This document shows, piece by piece, positions 1 to 8,620 of a stretch of DNA of 64,000 bases. The first letter of the stretch is position 1. Every line of letters begins with the position of its first letter. The translations under genes were made by a program, and so were the position numbers. The DNA comes from Mucilaginibacter ginkgonis (GTDB taxonomy: Bacteria > Bacteroidota > Bacteroidia > Sphingobacteriales > Sphingobacteriaceae): contig NZ_CP066775.1 in the NCBI RefSeq assembly GCF_009754905.2, positions 496,001 to 560,000 on the forward strand, written 5' to 3'. Below the pieces are notes generated by a model. It was not told the origin of the DNA. It searched no databases and was given only the letters and a program-made list of their open reading frames with translations.

Positions 1-1
1 C

Positions 2-349
2 GTTTGCATGGCCAGTATGGTGAAAATAAGTAGTGATAAATCTGCTGTTAAACCAATAATATTCGTTAACGCCGACAGCCGCAATGATGCACGTTCAACC
101 AAAAAAGGGCGCCCTGTTTTCAAACCCCGGGAAAATATTACGGCAAGGGCAAGTTTTGATAACGGTAAAACATGGCCTGTATTTAAACCGCTTTTTACAG
201 GCGGTTCGGGTTATTCTGATTTGGCGACGGACAAAAGCGGCTTGATCTATTGTATTTATGAAAAACGCGACGGTGACCCGAATGTATGGAGATACAGAAT
301 AGTGATGCAACGTTTTAATTTAGCATGGCTAAAAGAGAAACAGCAATGA
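2..349 (+). CDS. sialidase/BNR-repeat protein, C-terminal part (5' end outside window)
   Basis: The frame is open to the left edge, so only about the last 115 residues are visible. They contain an Asp-box motif (SFDNGKTW, residues 49-56 counting from the first visible Met) and a following GYSDLATDKSGLIYCIYEK-type strand, which is the usual end of bacterial exo-sialidase-like six-bladed propellers. The family releases terminal sialic acids or related sugars from glycans, usually in the periplasm or outside the cell; the catalytic Arg triad is mostly outside the window, so activity cannot be judged. The stop TGA (347-349) overlaps the preferred ATG of the next gene by four bases (ATGA), which suggests translational coupling and one operon. 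Confidence 0.75.
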   Translation, partial: VCMASMVKISSDKSAVKPIIFVNADSRNDARSTKKGRPVFKPRENITARASFDNGKTWPVFKPLFTGGSGYSDLATDKSGLIYCIYEKRDGDPNVWRYRIVMQRFNLAWLKEKQQ

Positions 350-1287
350 TCATCTACATAGACACCCCATTTAAAGAAGAGCAGAAAACGTTGCTTCGCA
401 GCACTTTGAAAGCAGATGAACTGATCTTTAAAGATGAATTACCGTCTGACGATGAGCGTCTATCGTCATTGTTAAAGGCTGACATTTTATTAGGTAACCC
501 AAAACCTGTTGACTGGCTGCAGCAAGCGCAAAATTTAAAATGGTTGCAATTATATTCTACAGGTTTTGAATATTACAGTGGTGTAAAAATTCCGGCTGTA
601 GTAACGAATATGAAGGCTTACTATGCACAGCCTTGCGCCGAGACCATAGTTGCCGGCATTATGGCGCTTTACCGTGGCATAGATAAGTACGACACCTTAA
701 AATCTCAAGGACGATGGGTTGGCTATCAGGCGCGTGAGAAGTTACAGCTGCTTTTCCAGAAAAAAGTGATCATACTTGGTGCAGGGGGTATCGCAAAGCA
801 TCTTGGAAATATCTTAAGCGGCTTCGATTGCGGGGTGACTTTTTTTGCACGCTCTGCCGGGGAGGCGACATTACACACTATCGAAGACTTGGAAAAAGCT
901 ATTCCTGATGCCGACATCATCATCGGAACCTTGCCCGGTACAAAAGAAACAGCAGGTTTATTTACTACTGCAATGATAAATAAAATGAATGCAGATGCGC
1001 TTTTTTGCAACATAGGCCGGGGCAACCTTGTTGAAGATGAGGCGGTGCTGATCGATGCATTGATAACCGGCAAAATTGGCGGCGCTGTGTTAGATGTGAC
1101 CGCACGAGAGCCGATACCAGAAGGGCATCCGCTATGGGATTGCCCCAACACAATTCTTACTCAACATTCGGGAGGGGGGAGCACAACTGAATACGACGGA
1201 ATTGCCGCTTTTTTCCTGGAGAACCTGGAACGCTTCAAACAGGGGAATAGGCTTAAAAATGTAGTTGATTTAGCTAAAGGTTATTAG
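346..1287 (+). CDS. D-isomer-specific 2-hydroxyacid dehydrogenase family protein
   Basis: About 313 residues if it starts at ATG 346, which overlaps the upstream stop as ATGA and has an AGAGAAA stretch just before it; an in-frame ATG at 325 is possible but lies inside the previous gene. The family reduces 2-keto acids with NAD(P)H. Visible features: a Rossmann GAGGIA nucleotide-binding loop in the middle of the protein, NIGRGNLV with the catalytic Arg, DVTAREPIPEGHPLW with the acidic partner, and LTQHSGGG with the catalytic His. Length is normal for the family. It sits between a sialidase-like gene and an enolase-superfamily gene (1-bp spacing to the latter), so a role in processing a sugar-acid or keto-acid is likely. 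The substrate cannot be told from sequence. Confidence 0.85.
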   Translation: MIIYIDTPFKEEQKTLLRSTLKADELIFKDELPSDDERLSSLLKADILLGNPKPVDWLQQAQNLKWLQLYSTGFEYYSGVKIPAVVTNMKAYYAQPCAETIVAGIMALYRGIDKYDTLKSQGRWVGYQAREKLQLLFQKKVIILGAGGIAKHLGNILSGFDCGVTFFARSAGEATLHTIEDLEKAIPDADIIIGTLPGTKETAGLFTTAMINKMNADALFCNIGRGNLVEDEAVLIDALITGKIGGAVLDVTAREPIPEGHPLWDCPNTILTQHSGGGSTTEYDGIAAFFLENLERFKQGNRLKNVVDLAKGY

Positions 1288-1288
1288 G

Positions 1289-2419
1289 ATGAAAATCACC
1301 GAGATCACTACCCGTATAGTACGCCGCTCGTCTGACTTGTGGTATGCACCGAATAAAGTTCCGGCAGGATACACGCCTTATTTTGATTTCCCACTCACCA
1401 CAATTCATACCGACGAAGGCATAGAAGGTTATACGATGGATTACTGCCCGCTGGGGCAGGGCAGGGCATCTGTCATCGCCGTTCATGATATATTTTACCA
1501 CTTACTTGTCGGCAAAGACCCTATTTTGCATGAAGCCATCTGGCAGGATTTTAAGCGCATGCAGCGGCATTTGTACAATTTCAGGGAGGCTATTTGGGGT
1601 AACCTGGACGTAGCGCTTTGGGACATAAAAGGAAAATTCTGCAACCTGCCCATAGCAGATCTTTTAGGCCGGGTACGCAACAAGGTCCCTGCTTATTCAA
1701 GCTGCCCGCCTCAGACCATAGAGACCGTTGAGGCTGTTGAGAAACAAGTAAAGCTAAAAATGGGGCAAGGTTTCAAAGGCATAAAATTGCAATTGCTTGG
1801 TGGATCTAAACTGGATATACCGCGCCTGCAAAAGGCCCGGGAAATAGCGGGGGATGATTATCCGTTGATGCTTGATTCATCGGCCACACTAAGTTTCGAA
1901 GTTGCACTTAAAATAGGCTATGTACTTGACGATTTGAAATACGAGTGGTTTGAAGAACCATTCCCAGACGCGCAAATATTGCAGCTAAAAAAACTTGCGC
2001 AAGCCATACGCACGCCGATACTTGCCGCGGAAACTGTTGGCTTGTTTGAATTGCCGCATTATATGATAGACGGAGCGATTGACATTATACGCGGCGATGT
2101 ACACCACAAAAGCGGAATCACCGGCGCGATGAAAGCTATAGCCATGTGCGAAATGATGGGTTTTGAATTTGAGATACATACCGCCGCTGCGCCGTTGCTT
2201 GACGTGGCAAACCTGCATGTGGCTTGCGCTACCACGCTTACCAGATTTGTTGAATCGCATCATCCAATGTTTCGTTTCGGTATTAAGAATGATCCGCTCG
2301 AAATAAAAGAAGATGGTTGCCAGCACTGCCCAACCGGTGCGGGCTTAGGCGTGGAGATAGATTGGGACTGGATAGATAACCATACCGTGGAGGCACTAAC
2401 CGGTTACGGCTGTAAATAA
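1289..2419 (+). CDS. mandelate racemase/muconate lactonizing enzyme family protein (enolase superfamily)
   Basis: 376 residues with the enolase-superfamily layout: N-terminal capping domain, then a TIM barrel. Candidate metal ligands are D195 (LMLDSS), E222 (WFEEP) and E248 (AAETVG). The acid/base residues look like the mandelate-racemase subgroup: K166 on one side and the D270/H297 pair on the other (RGDVHHKSG and EIHTA). The usual KxK is not clean here: the lysines are K163 and K166 and position 168 is Gln. Family members abstract the alpha proton of a carboxylate and often dehydrate acid sugars, which fits the preceding hydroxyacid dehydrogenase. Its last 16 bases overlap the end of the convergent kinase gene. 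Confidence 0.85.
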   Translation: MKITEITTRIVRRSSDLWYAPNKVPAGYTPYFDFPLTTIHTDEGIEGYTMDYCPLGQGRASVIAVHDIFYHLLVGKDPILHEAIWQDFKRMQRHLYNFREAIWGNLDVALWDIKGKFCNLPIADLLGRVRNKVPAYSSCPPQTIETVEAVEKQVKLKMGQGFKGIKLQLLGGSKLDIPRLQKAREIAGDDYPLMLDSSATLSFEVALKIGYVLDDLKYEWFEEPFPDAQILQLKKLAQAIRTPILAAETVGLFELPHYMIDGAIDIIRGDVHHKSGITGAMKAIAMCEMMGFEFEIHTAAAPLLDVANLHVACATTLTRFVESHHPMFRFGIKNDPLEIKEDGCQHCPTGAGLGVEIDWDWIDNHTVEALTGYGCK

Positions 2420-3390
2420 TTGCCGTAACTAACCGGGTTGCAAATCAGCAGCGGCAAAATGTGGGTTGTGCTCACTTCTGCAGCAGCAAGCGCCCAGCGT
2501 AGCGCGCCGTAGACAGGGGCGCTTTTGATAACAAACATCTTGAAATCGTTTCGGCCTGTAAGTTTTTGCAGCCACTCATTGAAGCCGGGCGGTAAACCAA
2601 ATTGCTTTATAACTCCTCCGCCAAATATCAGGTTGACGTGATCGGGTTTATTTAACTTTTTAATCAGGCACCAGGCAGTTCGGGCCAATTCTTCTGCCGC
2701 CCTGTTGATTACCTTTGCGGCTCCGGGGCAGCCTTCATGATAAGCATCGTAAATTTCCTTTAAGAAGTAGCCGCGCTGCTTGTTTGTGGTAAACTTATTA
2801 AAGATGTTAAATGCCAATGAGTCTGCGTCTGTTGCTTCGAAATAAGCTAACGCTTTTTGTGTAAGTATCGCATATTCTTCTCCCCGGCCTAGCAGCGAGG
2901 CGCAAGCCAAATGGATGCCATACTCTGCCTGGTGAATGCCTGATCCCCACTCGCCCGACAGATATTCGTAACCAGGTGTTTTACAGAAATAATTGCCCTT
3001 CGCTGCAAGACCTATCACCCCGGTGCCACAGGAAATTACCACACATGCGCCGTTAACGTCTTTTGCAGATTTGAGGGTAGAGAATACGTCATTCTCGTAA
3101 ATGATCTTATCGATCGAAATATTGTTGACCCGTATGGCTTCTTCGATCACGCGCTGCTGCTTCTCCTGATCAGGTTTAAAATCCCATCCTGCAACTGTAA
3201 ACACGGCAACAGCTACTTCAGAATTCGCGATAGGAGCAAGAAGGGCGTTCATCTCTTGCTGCGCATTTTCAAGGATGTAATACGTACCGCCCGAAGTGTG
3301 CACGTTCAAAAGTTCGCCATCGGTATTGGCCACCGCCATCTGCGTTTTTGTTGCGCCGCCATCAACCCCTATGATCAATTTTGACGACAT
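2404..3390 (-). CDS. BadF/BadG/BcrA/BcrD-type ATPase, N-acetylglucosamine-kinase-like
   Basis: 328 residues of the ASKHA fold. The phosphate-1 loop IIGVDGGATKTQMAVAN lies at residues 6-22, ISCGTGVIGLAAKG is the phosphate-2 region and LIFGGGVIKQ the adenosine motif. The family includes eukaryotic-type N-acetylglucosamine kinases, and in Bacteroidota it is common next to amino-sugar genes. Here it lies at the downstream end of a minus-strand set with a GlcN6P/GalN6P isomerase, so phosphorylation of a free amino sugar is the likely role. It starts 1 bp after the stop of the sugar isomerase gene, which indicates co-transcription. It overlaps the convergent enolase-superfamily gene tail to tail by 16 bp. 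Confidence 0.8.
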   Translation of the reverse strand: MSSKLIIGVDGGATKTQMAVANTDGELLNVHTSGGTYYILENAQQEMNALLAPIANSEVAVAVFTVAGWDFKPDQEKQQRVIEEAIRVNNISIDKIIYENDVFSTLKSAKDVNGACVVISCGTGVIGLAAKGNYFCKTPGYEYLSGEWGSGIHQAEYGIHLACASLLGRGEEYAILTQKALAYFEATDADSLAFNIFNKFTTNKQRGYFLKEIYDAYHEGCPGAAKVINRAAEELARTAWCLIKKLNKPDHVNLIFGGGVIKQFGLPPGFNEWLQKLTGRNDFKMFVIKSAPVYGALRWALAAAEVSTTHILPLLICNPVSYGNYLQP

Positions 3391-3391
3391 G

Positions 3392-4255
3392 TTAAACCAG
3401 GCGCAGATTTTTCATGTAGCGGGCATTAATAGCTGCGCTTTGCAAGGGTGTTTCATGGAAGTACCTGGATTGCTCTACAAAGAAATGAGCCATGCCGTTT
3501 TTCCTGGCAATGTTTAAAAGGTGGGGGTAATTGATGATTCCCTGCCCCAAATCACAGGCAGACTCATCTTTACTGCCGGCCAGTAACCGATGTTTCAAAA
3601 CATCGCGCATGTGGCAAAGCGTAAAGCGGTCCTTATATTTTGTAAGATAATGCTGGGGGTTTTGTCCTTCTGTAACTGTGTAATAGAAATCCATTTGGTA
3701 GTACACCAGGTCCTTATCAGTGTTCTCGAGCAGAACATCGATCGGCAATTGCCCGTCTATTTTTTTGTAAGGATAGTCATGCGGATGATAGCCATAACGC
3801 AAGCCGTGCTTTTTACAGATCTCGCCTTTTATATTAAACTCATCCGCAATGCGTTTGAAGTCATCTATAGATTTTTGCGGGCCTTTCCACGGGCAGATCA
3901 AATACTTCATGCCGATCTGTGCAGCCAAAGCCACCTGCTTTTCAAAAGCCATGTCGCTGTCGTTGTAGTGCGAGGATATCAGCGTCAAGCCATTATCTGC
4001 AGCTAATTTCTTAAAATCGGTGTTAGGCATGCCCCAGAAGATGCCTTTGTTGCCACCGTAGCTTTCAATTTCGGTATAGCCCATTTTACCCAGTTTTGCC
4101 AGGGTGCCCGGCGCGTCCTTCTCCATTTCATCGCGCACCATGTATAGCTGTATGCCATAGTTTTTGATCCGGGCAGGTACCCGGTCCAACAGTTTTGCTG
4201 CCGGCAGGCTCAATGCCAATAAGCCACTACTATTAATAAAACTTCTCCGGTCCAT
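3392..4255 (-). CDS. exported sugar phosphate isomerase/epimerase (TIM barrel, AP endonuclease 2 family)
   Basis: 287 residues. The N-terminus DRRSFINSSGLLALSLPAA looks like a Tat or Sec export signal (RR followed by a hydrophobic stretch). The mature part is an AP_endonuc_2/xylose-isomerase-like barrel with likely metal-binding motifs YTEIESYGG, LISSHYN, YGYHPHDYP and LCHMRDV. In Bacteroidota such exported isomerases regularly sit beside GMC oxidoreductases and are thought to act on oxidised (3-keto) sugars. Here the GMC gene ends 3 bp upstream, which supports that pairing. Exact substrate unknown. Confidence 0.8.
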   Translation of the reverse strand: MDRRSFINSSGLLALSLPAAKLLDRVPARIKNYGIQLYMVRDEMEKDAPGTLAKLGKMGYTEIESYGGNKGIFWGMPNTDFKKLAADNGLTLISSHYNDSDMAFEKQVALAAQIGMKYLICPWKGPQKSIDDFKRIADEFNIKGEICKKHGLRYGYHPHDYPYKKIDGQLPIDVLLENTDKDLVYYQMDFYYTVTEGQNPQHYLTKYKDRFTLCHMRDVLKHRLLAGSKDESACDLGQGIINYPHLLNIARKNGMAHFFVEQSRYFHETPLQSAAINARYMKNLRLV

Positions 4256-4258
4256 ATA

Positions 4259-5983
4259 TTAGAGGTTGCCTGATTTTAATTGATCTGCCGCGTAATTTGC
4301 TGCCCTTGCAGAAAATGCCATGTATAAAATTGAGGGGCTTTGGTTCCCGGTGCTGGTCATGCAGGCACCATCTGTTACAAATACGTTTTTGCAAAGGTGC
4401 AGCTGGTTATGCGCGTTCAGCATAGAAGTTTTAGGGTCATGGCCCATTCGGCAGCCGCCCATTTCATGGATATCCAGGCCCGGGGCCTGTTTGCTGTCGC
4501 GGGCGGTAATATCCCTTAGCCCGGCTACGCGCAGCATCTCGGCGCTTTGCGTCAAAAAGTCCTTAACCATTTTTTCGTCGTTATCGTCATAGGCAACAGA
4601 AGTTATCAATTGCGGTATTCCCCATGGATCTTTTTTATCAGGGCTTAACCTTACATGGTTACTTTCTTTAGGGATGGTTTCGCCTTGCATGTACATGCCT
4701 GCCCGCCATGGGCCCGGCTCTGCAAGCGCATCCTTATAATCGCCGCCAAGCCCCTCGGGCACCTCCGTTTTTTCAAGCGCTTGACGGGTAGCCCAAACAA
4801 AGGTGAGATAGCCGCCCAGGAAATCTGTGTCTTGTTTTTTTAAGTTGCGATAGTTGGCAATGATAGGGTTTACCGGGTTGCGTCCATAAATGTAGGTGTC
4901 TTTAAAGCCATCATAAGTGCCGCCAACGCTGGCGCGATAGTTATGAAACGCGATGTACTTTCCAAGCACGCCGCTATCGTTACCCAAGCCATTTTCAAAC
5001 CTGTTTGATTTTGAGTTAAGCAGTATAAGATTAGTATTGAGACATGCACTGTTCAGGAAGATCACTTTAGCATAATAGTCCCGCGACTCATGCGTCAACG
5101 CGTCGATGACCCTTACGCCAGTTGCCCTTTGTTTACTTTCATCGTAAATGATAGAATGTACCACCGAATGTGGACGGATGGTTAAATTGCCCGTCCTCTT
5201 AGCCCAGGGTAGCGTGGCAGATATCGAGCTAAAATAACCACCGAACGGACAGCCCCTGGTACACATATCACGGGCCTGGCATTTGCCGCGCCCTTGCGCC
5301 AAATGGATTGGCTGTGGATCTGTCAATTGGGCCCACCGGCCGCGCACCATGTGACGGTCGGGGTAGTGCTCACTTATTTTACGCTGTATCTCGGCCTCCA
5401 GTCGGCTGTATTCGTATGGTTTAAGATATTCACCGTCGGGTATCATATCCAAGCCATCCTTGCCGCCGCTAATGCCTGCAAATTTCTCTACGTGCGAATA
5501 CCACGGCGCAATGTCGGCATATCTTATCGGCCAGTCTACAGCGTAGCTATAACGCTGGGGTGCTGTAAATTCATAATCGCTCCAACGCTGGCAGGCGCGC
5601 CCCCAGGTGATAGACTTGCCGCCTACCTGATAGCCGCGTATCCAGTCGAAGGGTTTTTCTTGTACATAAGGATGTTCTGCATCTTTTACGAAGAAGTGTT
5701 GCGCATCTTCGCCAAAGGCGTAACACTTGCTGATGACAGGGTTGTCGTCGCGCACTTTTTGCGGTTCTGTAGTGCGATGCGCAAACTCCCAGGGCGCCAT
5801 GGTTGCAGTTGGATAATCTTTTAAGTGCTCCACATTACGGCCACGCTCTAACACCAGTGTTTTTAAACCGCGCTCGCAAAGCTCTTTTGCAGACCAGCCG
5901 CCGCTAATGCCCGATCCCACCACAATGGCATCATAAGTATGTCCGGCAGTTCCTTTCCCGGTTATGATGTTTACGTCTGTCAT
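4259..5983 (-). CDS. GMC family oxidoreductase
   Basis: 574 residues. The FAD-binding Rossmann loop (VGSGISGGWSAKEL) lies near residues 22-35 and is followed by LVLERG; GGKSITWGRACQRW is the second FAD-contact motif; the C-terminus has HEMGGCRMGHDP, FVTDGACM and TGNQSPSILYMA, which carry the His and Asn of the GMC active site. No signal peptide is obvious. This subfamily in Bacteroidota oxidises sugars or cyclitols, with some members acting as glucoside 3-dehydrogenases. The gene lies between the exported isomerase and the amino-sugar isomerase with gaps of 3 bp on each side. No subunit-3 or cytochrome partner gene is adjacent. Confidence 0.88.
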   Translation of the reverse strand: MTDVNIITGKGTAGHTYDAIVVGSGISGGWSAKELCERGLKTLVLERGRNVEHLKDYPTATMAPWEFAHRTTEPQKVRDDNPVISKCYAFGEDAQHFFVKDAEHPYVQEKPFDWIRGYQVGGKSITWGRACQRWSDYEFTAPQRYSYAVDWPIRYADIAPWYSHVEKFAGISGGKDGLDMIPDGEYLKPYEYSRLEAEIQRKISEHYPDRHMVRGRWAQLTDPQPIHLAQGRGKCQARDMCTRGCPFGGYFSSISATLPWAKRTGNLTIRPHSVVHSIIYDESKQRATGVRVIDALTHESRDYYAKVIFLNSACLNTNLILLNSKSNRFENGLGNDSGVLGKYIAFHNYRASVGGTYDGFKDTYIYGRNPVNPIIANYRNLKKQDTDFLGGYLTFVWATRQALEKTEVPEGLGGDYKDALAEPGPWRAGMYMQGETIPKESNHVRLSPDKKDPWGIPQLITSVAYDDNDEKMVKDFLTQSAEMLRVAGLRDITARDSKQAPGLDIHEMGGCRMGHDPKTSMLNAHNQLHLCKNVFVTDGACMTSTGNQSPSILYMAFSARAANYAADQLKSGNL

Positions 5984-5986
5984 AAA

Positions 5987-6685
5987 TTATTTTTCGCAGT
6001 AATAGCAGTAAGCATTGTTGTGCAGGTAAAGAAAAGACGCAGGCAAATTCGTGCTGATCTCTGCGATTCTGAGGCGCTCCATAATTTCTTTTTTACTGGC
6101 ACCATGCACCACCAGAATAATGGTTTTTGATCTTAATATGTCAGCCAGGCCGAGTGTGTACCCGTGCGATAAGGTCACCGGCACATCAACCAAAGAACTA
6201 TGATTTAGCGATTCATTTGAAAGTTTGGATAACCGCACGGCTGGATCTAGCGTTTCTGCCGGCTCATTAAAAGCCACGTGGCCATTGAGGCCAAGGCCTA
6301 AAAAACAAACATCTATCGGGCCATTGCTTTGCAAGAAATCAGCTATGCGTTTGCATTCTGCCGGGCCATCTGCCGCCTGGCTGTCAAAGCCGATGTATCG
6401 CTCTTCAGAGATCTGCAGCGGCGTCAGAACGTTCTCCCGTAAATAGTATTCGCATGAGGCAGGATGAGCCATAGGCATACCTGCCCATTCATCAAGCTTT
6501 ATCACTTTTAATTGAGACGAATCAATATCATCTGTCTTGCCTGCTAATTTCTGATAAATGCCGGTGGATGAGCTACCTGTTGCCAGGCACAGCAAAGAAT
6601 CTTTTTTTGTTTCGATCTGTTTCCGCAAGACGTTCAGTCCTGCTTCGTTCAGTTCTTCAACAGTGTTAAATTCTACGATCTTCAT
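5987..6685 (-). CDS. glucosamine/galactosamine-6-phosphate isomerase (deaminase) family
   Basis: 232 residues, slightly shorter than E. coli NagB. The sugar-phosphate loop is LCLATGSSSTG (residues 32-42) and the catalytic region is GLGLNGHVAFNEP. In NagB the corresponding motif is DGHIAFNEP, with Asp as an active-site residue; here that position is Asn (N134), as in galactosamine-6-phosphate isomerase-like members. H136, E141 and D65 (KLDEW) are kept. The reaction would be conversion of an amino-sugar 6-phosphate to a ketose 6-phosphate plus ammonia. The start overlaps the stop of the upstream dehydrogenase by 4 bp, so the genes are probably translated together. Confidence 0.8.
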   Translation of the reverse strand: MKIVEFNTVEELNEAGLNVLRKQIETKKDSLLCLATGSSSTGIYQKLAGKTDDIDSSQLKVIKLDEWAGMPMAHPASCEYYLRENVLTPLQISEERYIGFDSQAADGPAECKRIADFLQSNGPIDVCFLGLGLNGHVAFNEPAETLDPAVRLSKLSNESLNHSSLVDVPVTLSHGYTLGLADILRSKTIILVVHGASKKEIMERLRIAEISTNLPASFLYLHNNAYCYYCEK

Positions 6686-7866
6686 ATATCCCTTCTAACT
6701 ACTTCGCCTGTTTTTTTATCCTTTAAGATGATCTTCTTTTCGCCATTCGGCAGTACTTCTTCTTTGATCAGATAATACTGATCATCATAGCTTGCTGCCT
6801 CGGCTTTGTCTGTCGTATCTGTATCGCCGCGCCAGTCATCCAGTTGCACAGGTTCCCAAATACCGGATTTTGCCGACTTGTAAGCGGCGTCGATAATGGC
6901 ATTCACTACATAGCCGTCGTAAAAAGTTTCCTGCGGCTGCGAGCCGTTTTCTATACAATCGAACATCTCTGTAAACATGTGGTTGTACCCTAACTCGTGT
7001 ACCTCGTCACCTACAGGGAATAGCCAACCCTTATTGGTTTCGGCCTTTTCTGCAACATACCCACCTTTGCCGGTGCTAAAAACATCAAAACCCGTACGCA
7101 GAAAGTTGTTCACCCAAATAGTGCCTTCAGTACCCATAACCTCGTCGCGCAGGTCCATACCGCCCCTAAAGCACCAGCTTACTTCAAACTGGCCTATGGC
7201 GCCGTTAGCGTACTTCACCATACCTATGGCGTTATCTTCGGCATCAATTGGGTGTACTTGTGTTGCTGCCCAGCACATTACTTCTACCGGTTTTATATTC
7301 TTACCAATAAAATTGCGGGCTATCTCTATACAATGGCAGCCCAGGTCGACAATGGCGCCGCCGCCTGATTTATTTTTATCCCAAAACCAATCGCTGTGAG
7401 GGCCGGGGTGCGCTTCGCGCGATTTTGCCCAAAGGATGCGGCCTAAACCACCACTTTGCACGGTTTGCAGCGATTTTAAAAATTTAGGTGTGTAACACAA
7501 GTCTTCCAGGTAACCGCCCATAACACCGGCTTCTTCTACCAGCTGCAGCATCCTTTTAGCTTCCTCGCCGCTGCGGCCAAGAGGCTTGGTACATAGCACA
7601 TGCTTGCCGGCTTTAGCACATGCCTCAACAGCGGGCAAATGCAACTCGTTCGATAAAGCGATCACTACAACATCAACATCGGGATGGTTAACGGCTTCTT
7701 CCAAATTGTCGGTATGATGGGTAACGTTGTAATCATTTGCGAATATCTGCGCACGGTCTGCACTGCGCGAATACACCATAGTGAGTTTATCTCTTCTGCG
7801 CTGGCCTGCTAAAGCGTCGGCATAGAAACGCGCAATAAACCCCGAACCAAGCATTGCTATGTTCAT
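6682..7866 (-). CDS. Gfo/Idh/MocA family oxidoreductase
   Basis: 394 residues. The N-terminal Rossmann fold starts NIAMLGSGFIARFYADAL, and the CTKPLGRSGEEA motif (the EKP-like element, here TKPLG) follows near residue 95. The C-terminal alpha/beta domain has GGGAIVDLGCHCIEIARNF. The family carries out NAD(P)-dependent oxidation of sugars, inositols and their derivatives. It is the first gene of the minus-strand set running to position 2404, all spaced by a few bases or overlapping, and would work with the GMC oxidoreductase and the isomerases on an oxidised sugar. No signal peptide. The 166 bp upstream hold no clear promoter box. Confidence 0.87.
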   Translation of the reverse strand: MNIAMLGSGFIARFYADALAGQRRRDKLTMVYSRSADRAQIFANDYNVTHHTDNLEEAVNHPDVDVVVIALSNELHLPAVEACAKAGKHVLCTKPLGRSGEEAKRMLQLVEEAGVMGGYLEDLCYTPKFLKSLQTVQSGGLGRILWAKSREAHPGPHSDWFWDKNKSGGGAIVDLGCHCIEIARNFIGKNIKPVEVMCWAATQVHPIDAEDNAIGMVKYANGAIGQFEVSWCFRGGMDLRDEVMGTEGTIWVNNFLRTGFDVFSTGKGGYVAEKAETNKGWLFPVGDEVHELGYNHMFTEMFDCIENGSQPQETFYDGYVVNAIIDAAYKSAKSGIWEPVQLDDWRGDTDTTDKAEAASYDDQYYLIKEEVLPNGEKKIILKDKKTGEVVRRDI

Positions 7867-8032
7867 AGAATTGAAGTTTTAGTAGTAAAGAAAATATTTA
7901 GGTGGTTTATGCAAGTATAAGCTAAGGAGAGTACAAATACTAACGCACAAATGAAGAAAGAAAATAAATATGCCTCTGTAAGAAATGTTTTACAGAGTAA
8001 CGGAAAGGATAATTATTTAGAAAGCGACCAGG

Positions 8033-8617
8033 CTAACATTCGCCCATTTCTACCTGCTTCATTTTAAAGTAGCCAAGATGAATTATGTCTTCGACACCAT
8101 CTTCAGTTTCGCGAAGGATGATGTCAAACTCTTGTTTAAACTTCGGACTTAAAATGTCTTCGATGCGGTAAACGTCATCTACGTCTACACCATATTTTTC
8201 GTCGATGTGTGAATGAGCCCCTTTAACCGAATTTGTTTTATAGAAAGCAGTTTTCAAGGCATCTTTTACAGCAGGTATCCTGTCATCCTGAACGGTAAGC
8301 ATAATATAATGCTGTTCTTCTAGTTTGCCCGAAGTATAGCCGCCCAGGTTGATAAAAAACAGGCGCTTTCCGGCCGTAATAGGTGTGTCGCTTTTGGGCG
8401 CAATTTCTACAGAATGGCCGTCAACATAAGTAACCTCGCGCCAGCCGTCAATATGCAAGCTGTTGCCCGATTCGGGCCAGAAGGCCTTAAAATCTTCTAC
8501 CAGGTCCTTCAGACATGCGGCGATGCCAAAAAAATAATCATGCTGCTCTACGTTACGCTCGGGCGCTTTTGATCCAAGCAGCACCATAAATAGTTTTAAC
8601 TGTGGCAAATTTTCCAT
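8033..8617 (-). CDS. DUF1543 domain-containing protein
   Basis: 194 residues. The opening LKLFMVLLGSKAPERNVEQH and the later LFFINLGGYTSGKLEEQHY strand are typical of DUF1543, a small family of unknown function with two copies of a compact alpha/beta unit; the second half here starts around KTAFYKTNSVKGAHSHIDEK. No signal peptide or membrane segment. It lies 3 bp downstream of the FAD/NAD(P)-binding gene and is probably co-transcribed with it. No reaction can be assigned. Confidence 0.75.
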   Translation of the reverse strand: MENLPQLKLFMVLLGSKAPERNVEQHDYFFGIAACLKDLVEDFKAFWPESGNSLHIDGWREVTYVDGHSVEIAPKSDTPITAGKRLFFINLGGYTSGKLEEQHYIMLTVQDDRIPAVKDALKTAFYKTNSVKGAHSHIDEKYGVDVDDVYRIEDILSPKFKQEFDIILRETEDGVEDIIHLGYFKMKQVEMGEC

Positions 8618-8620
8618 AGC

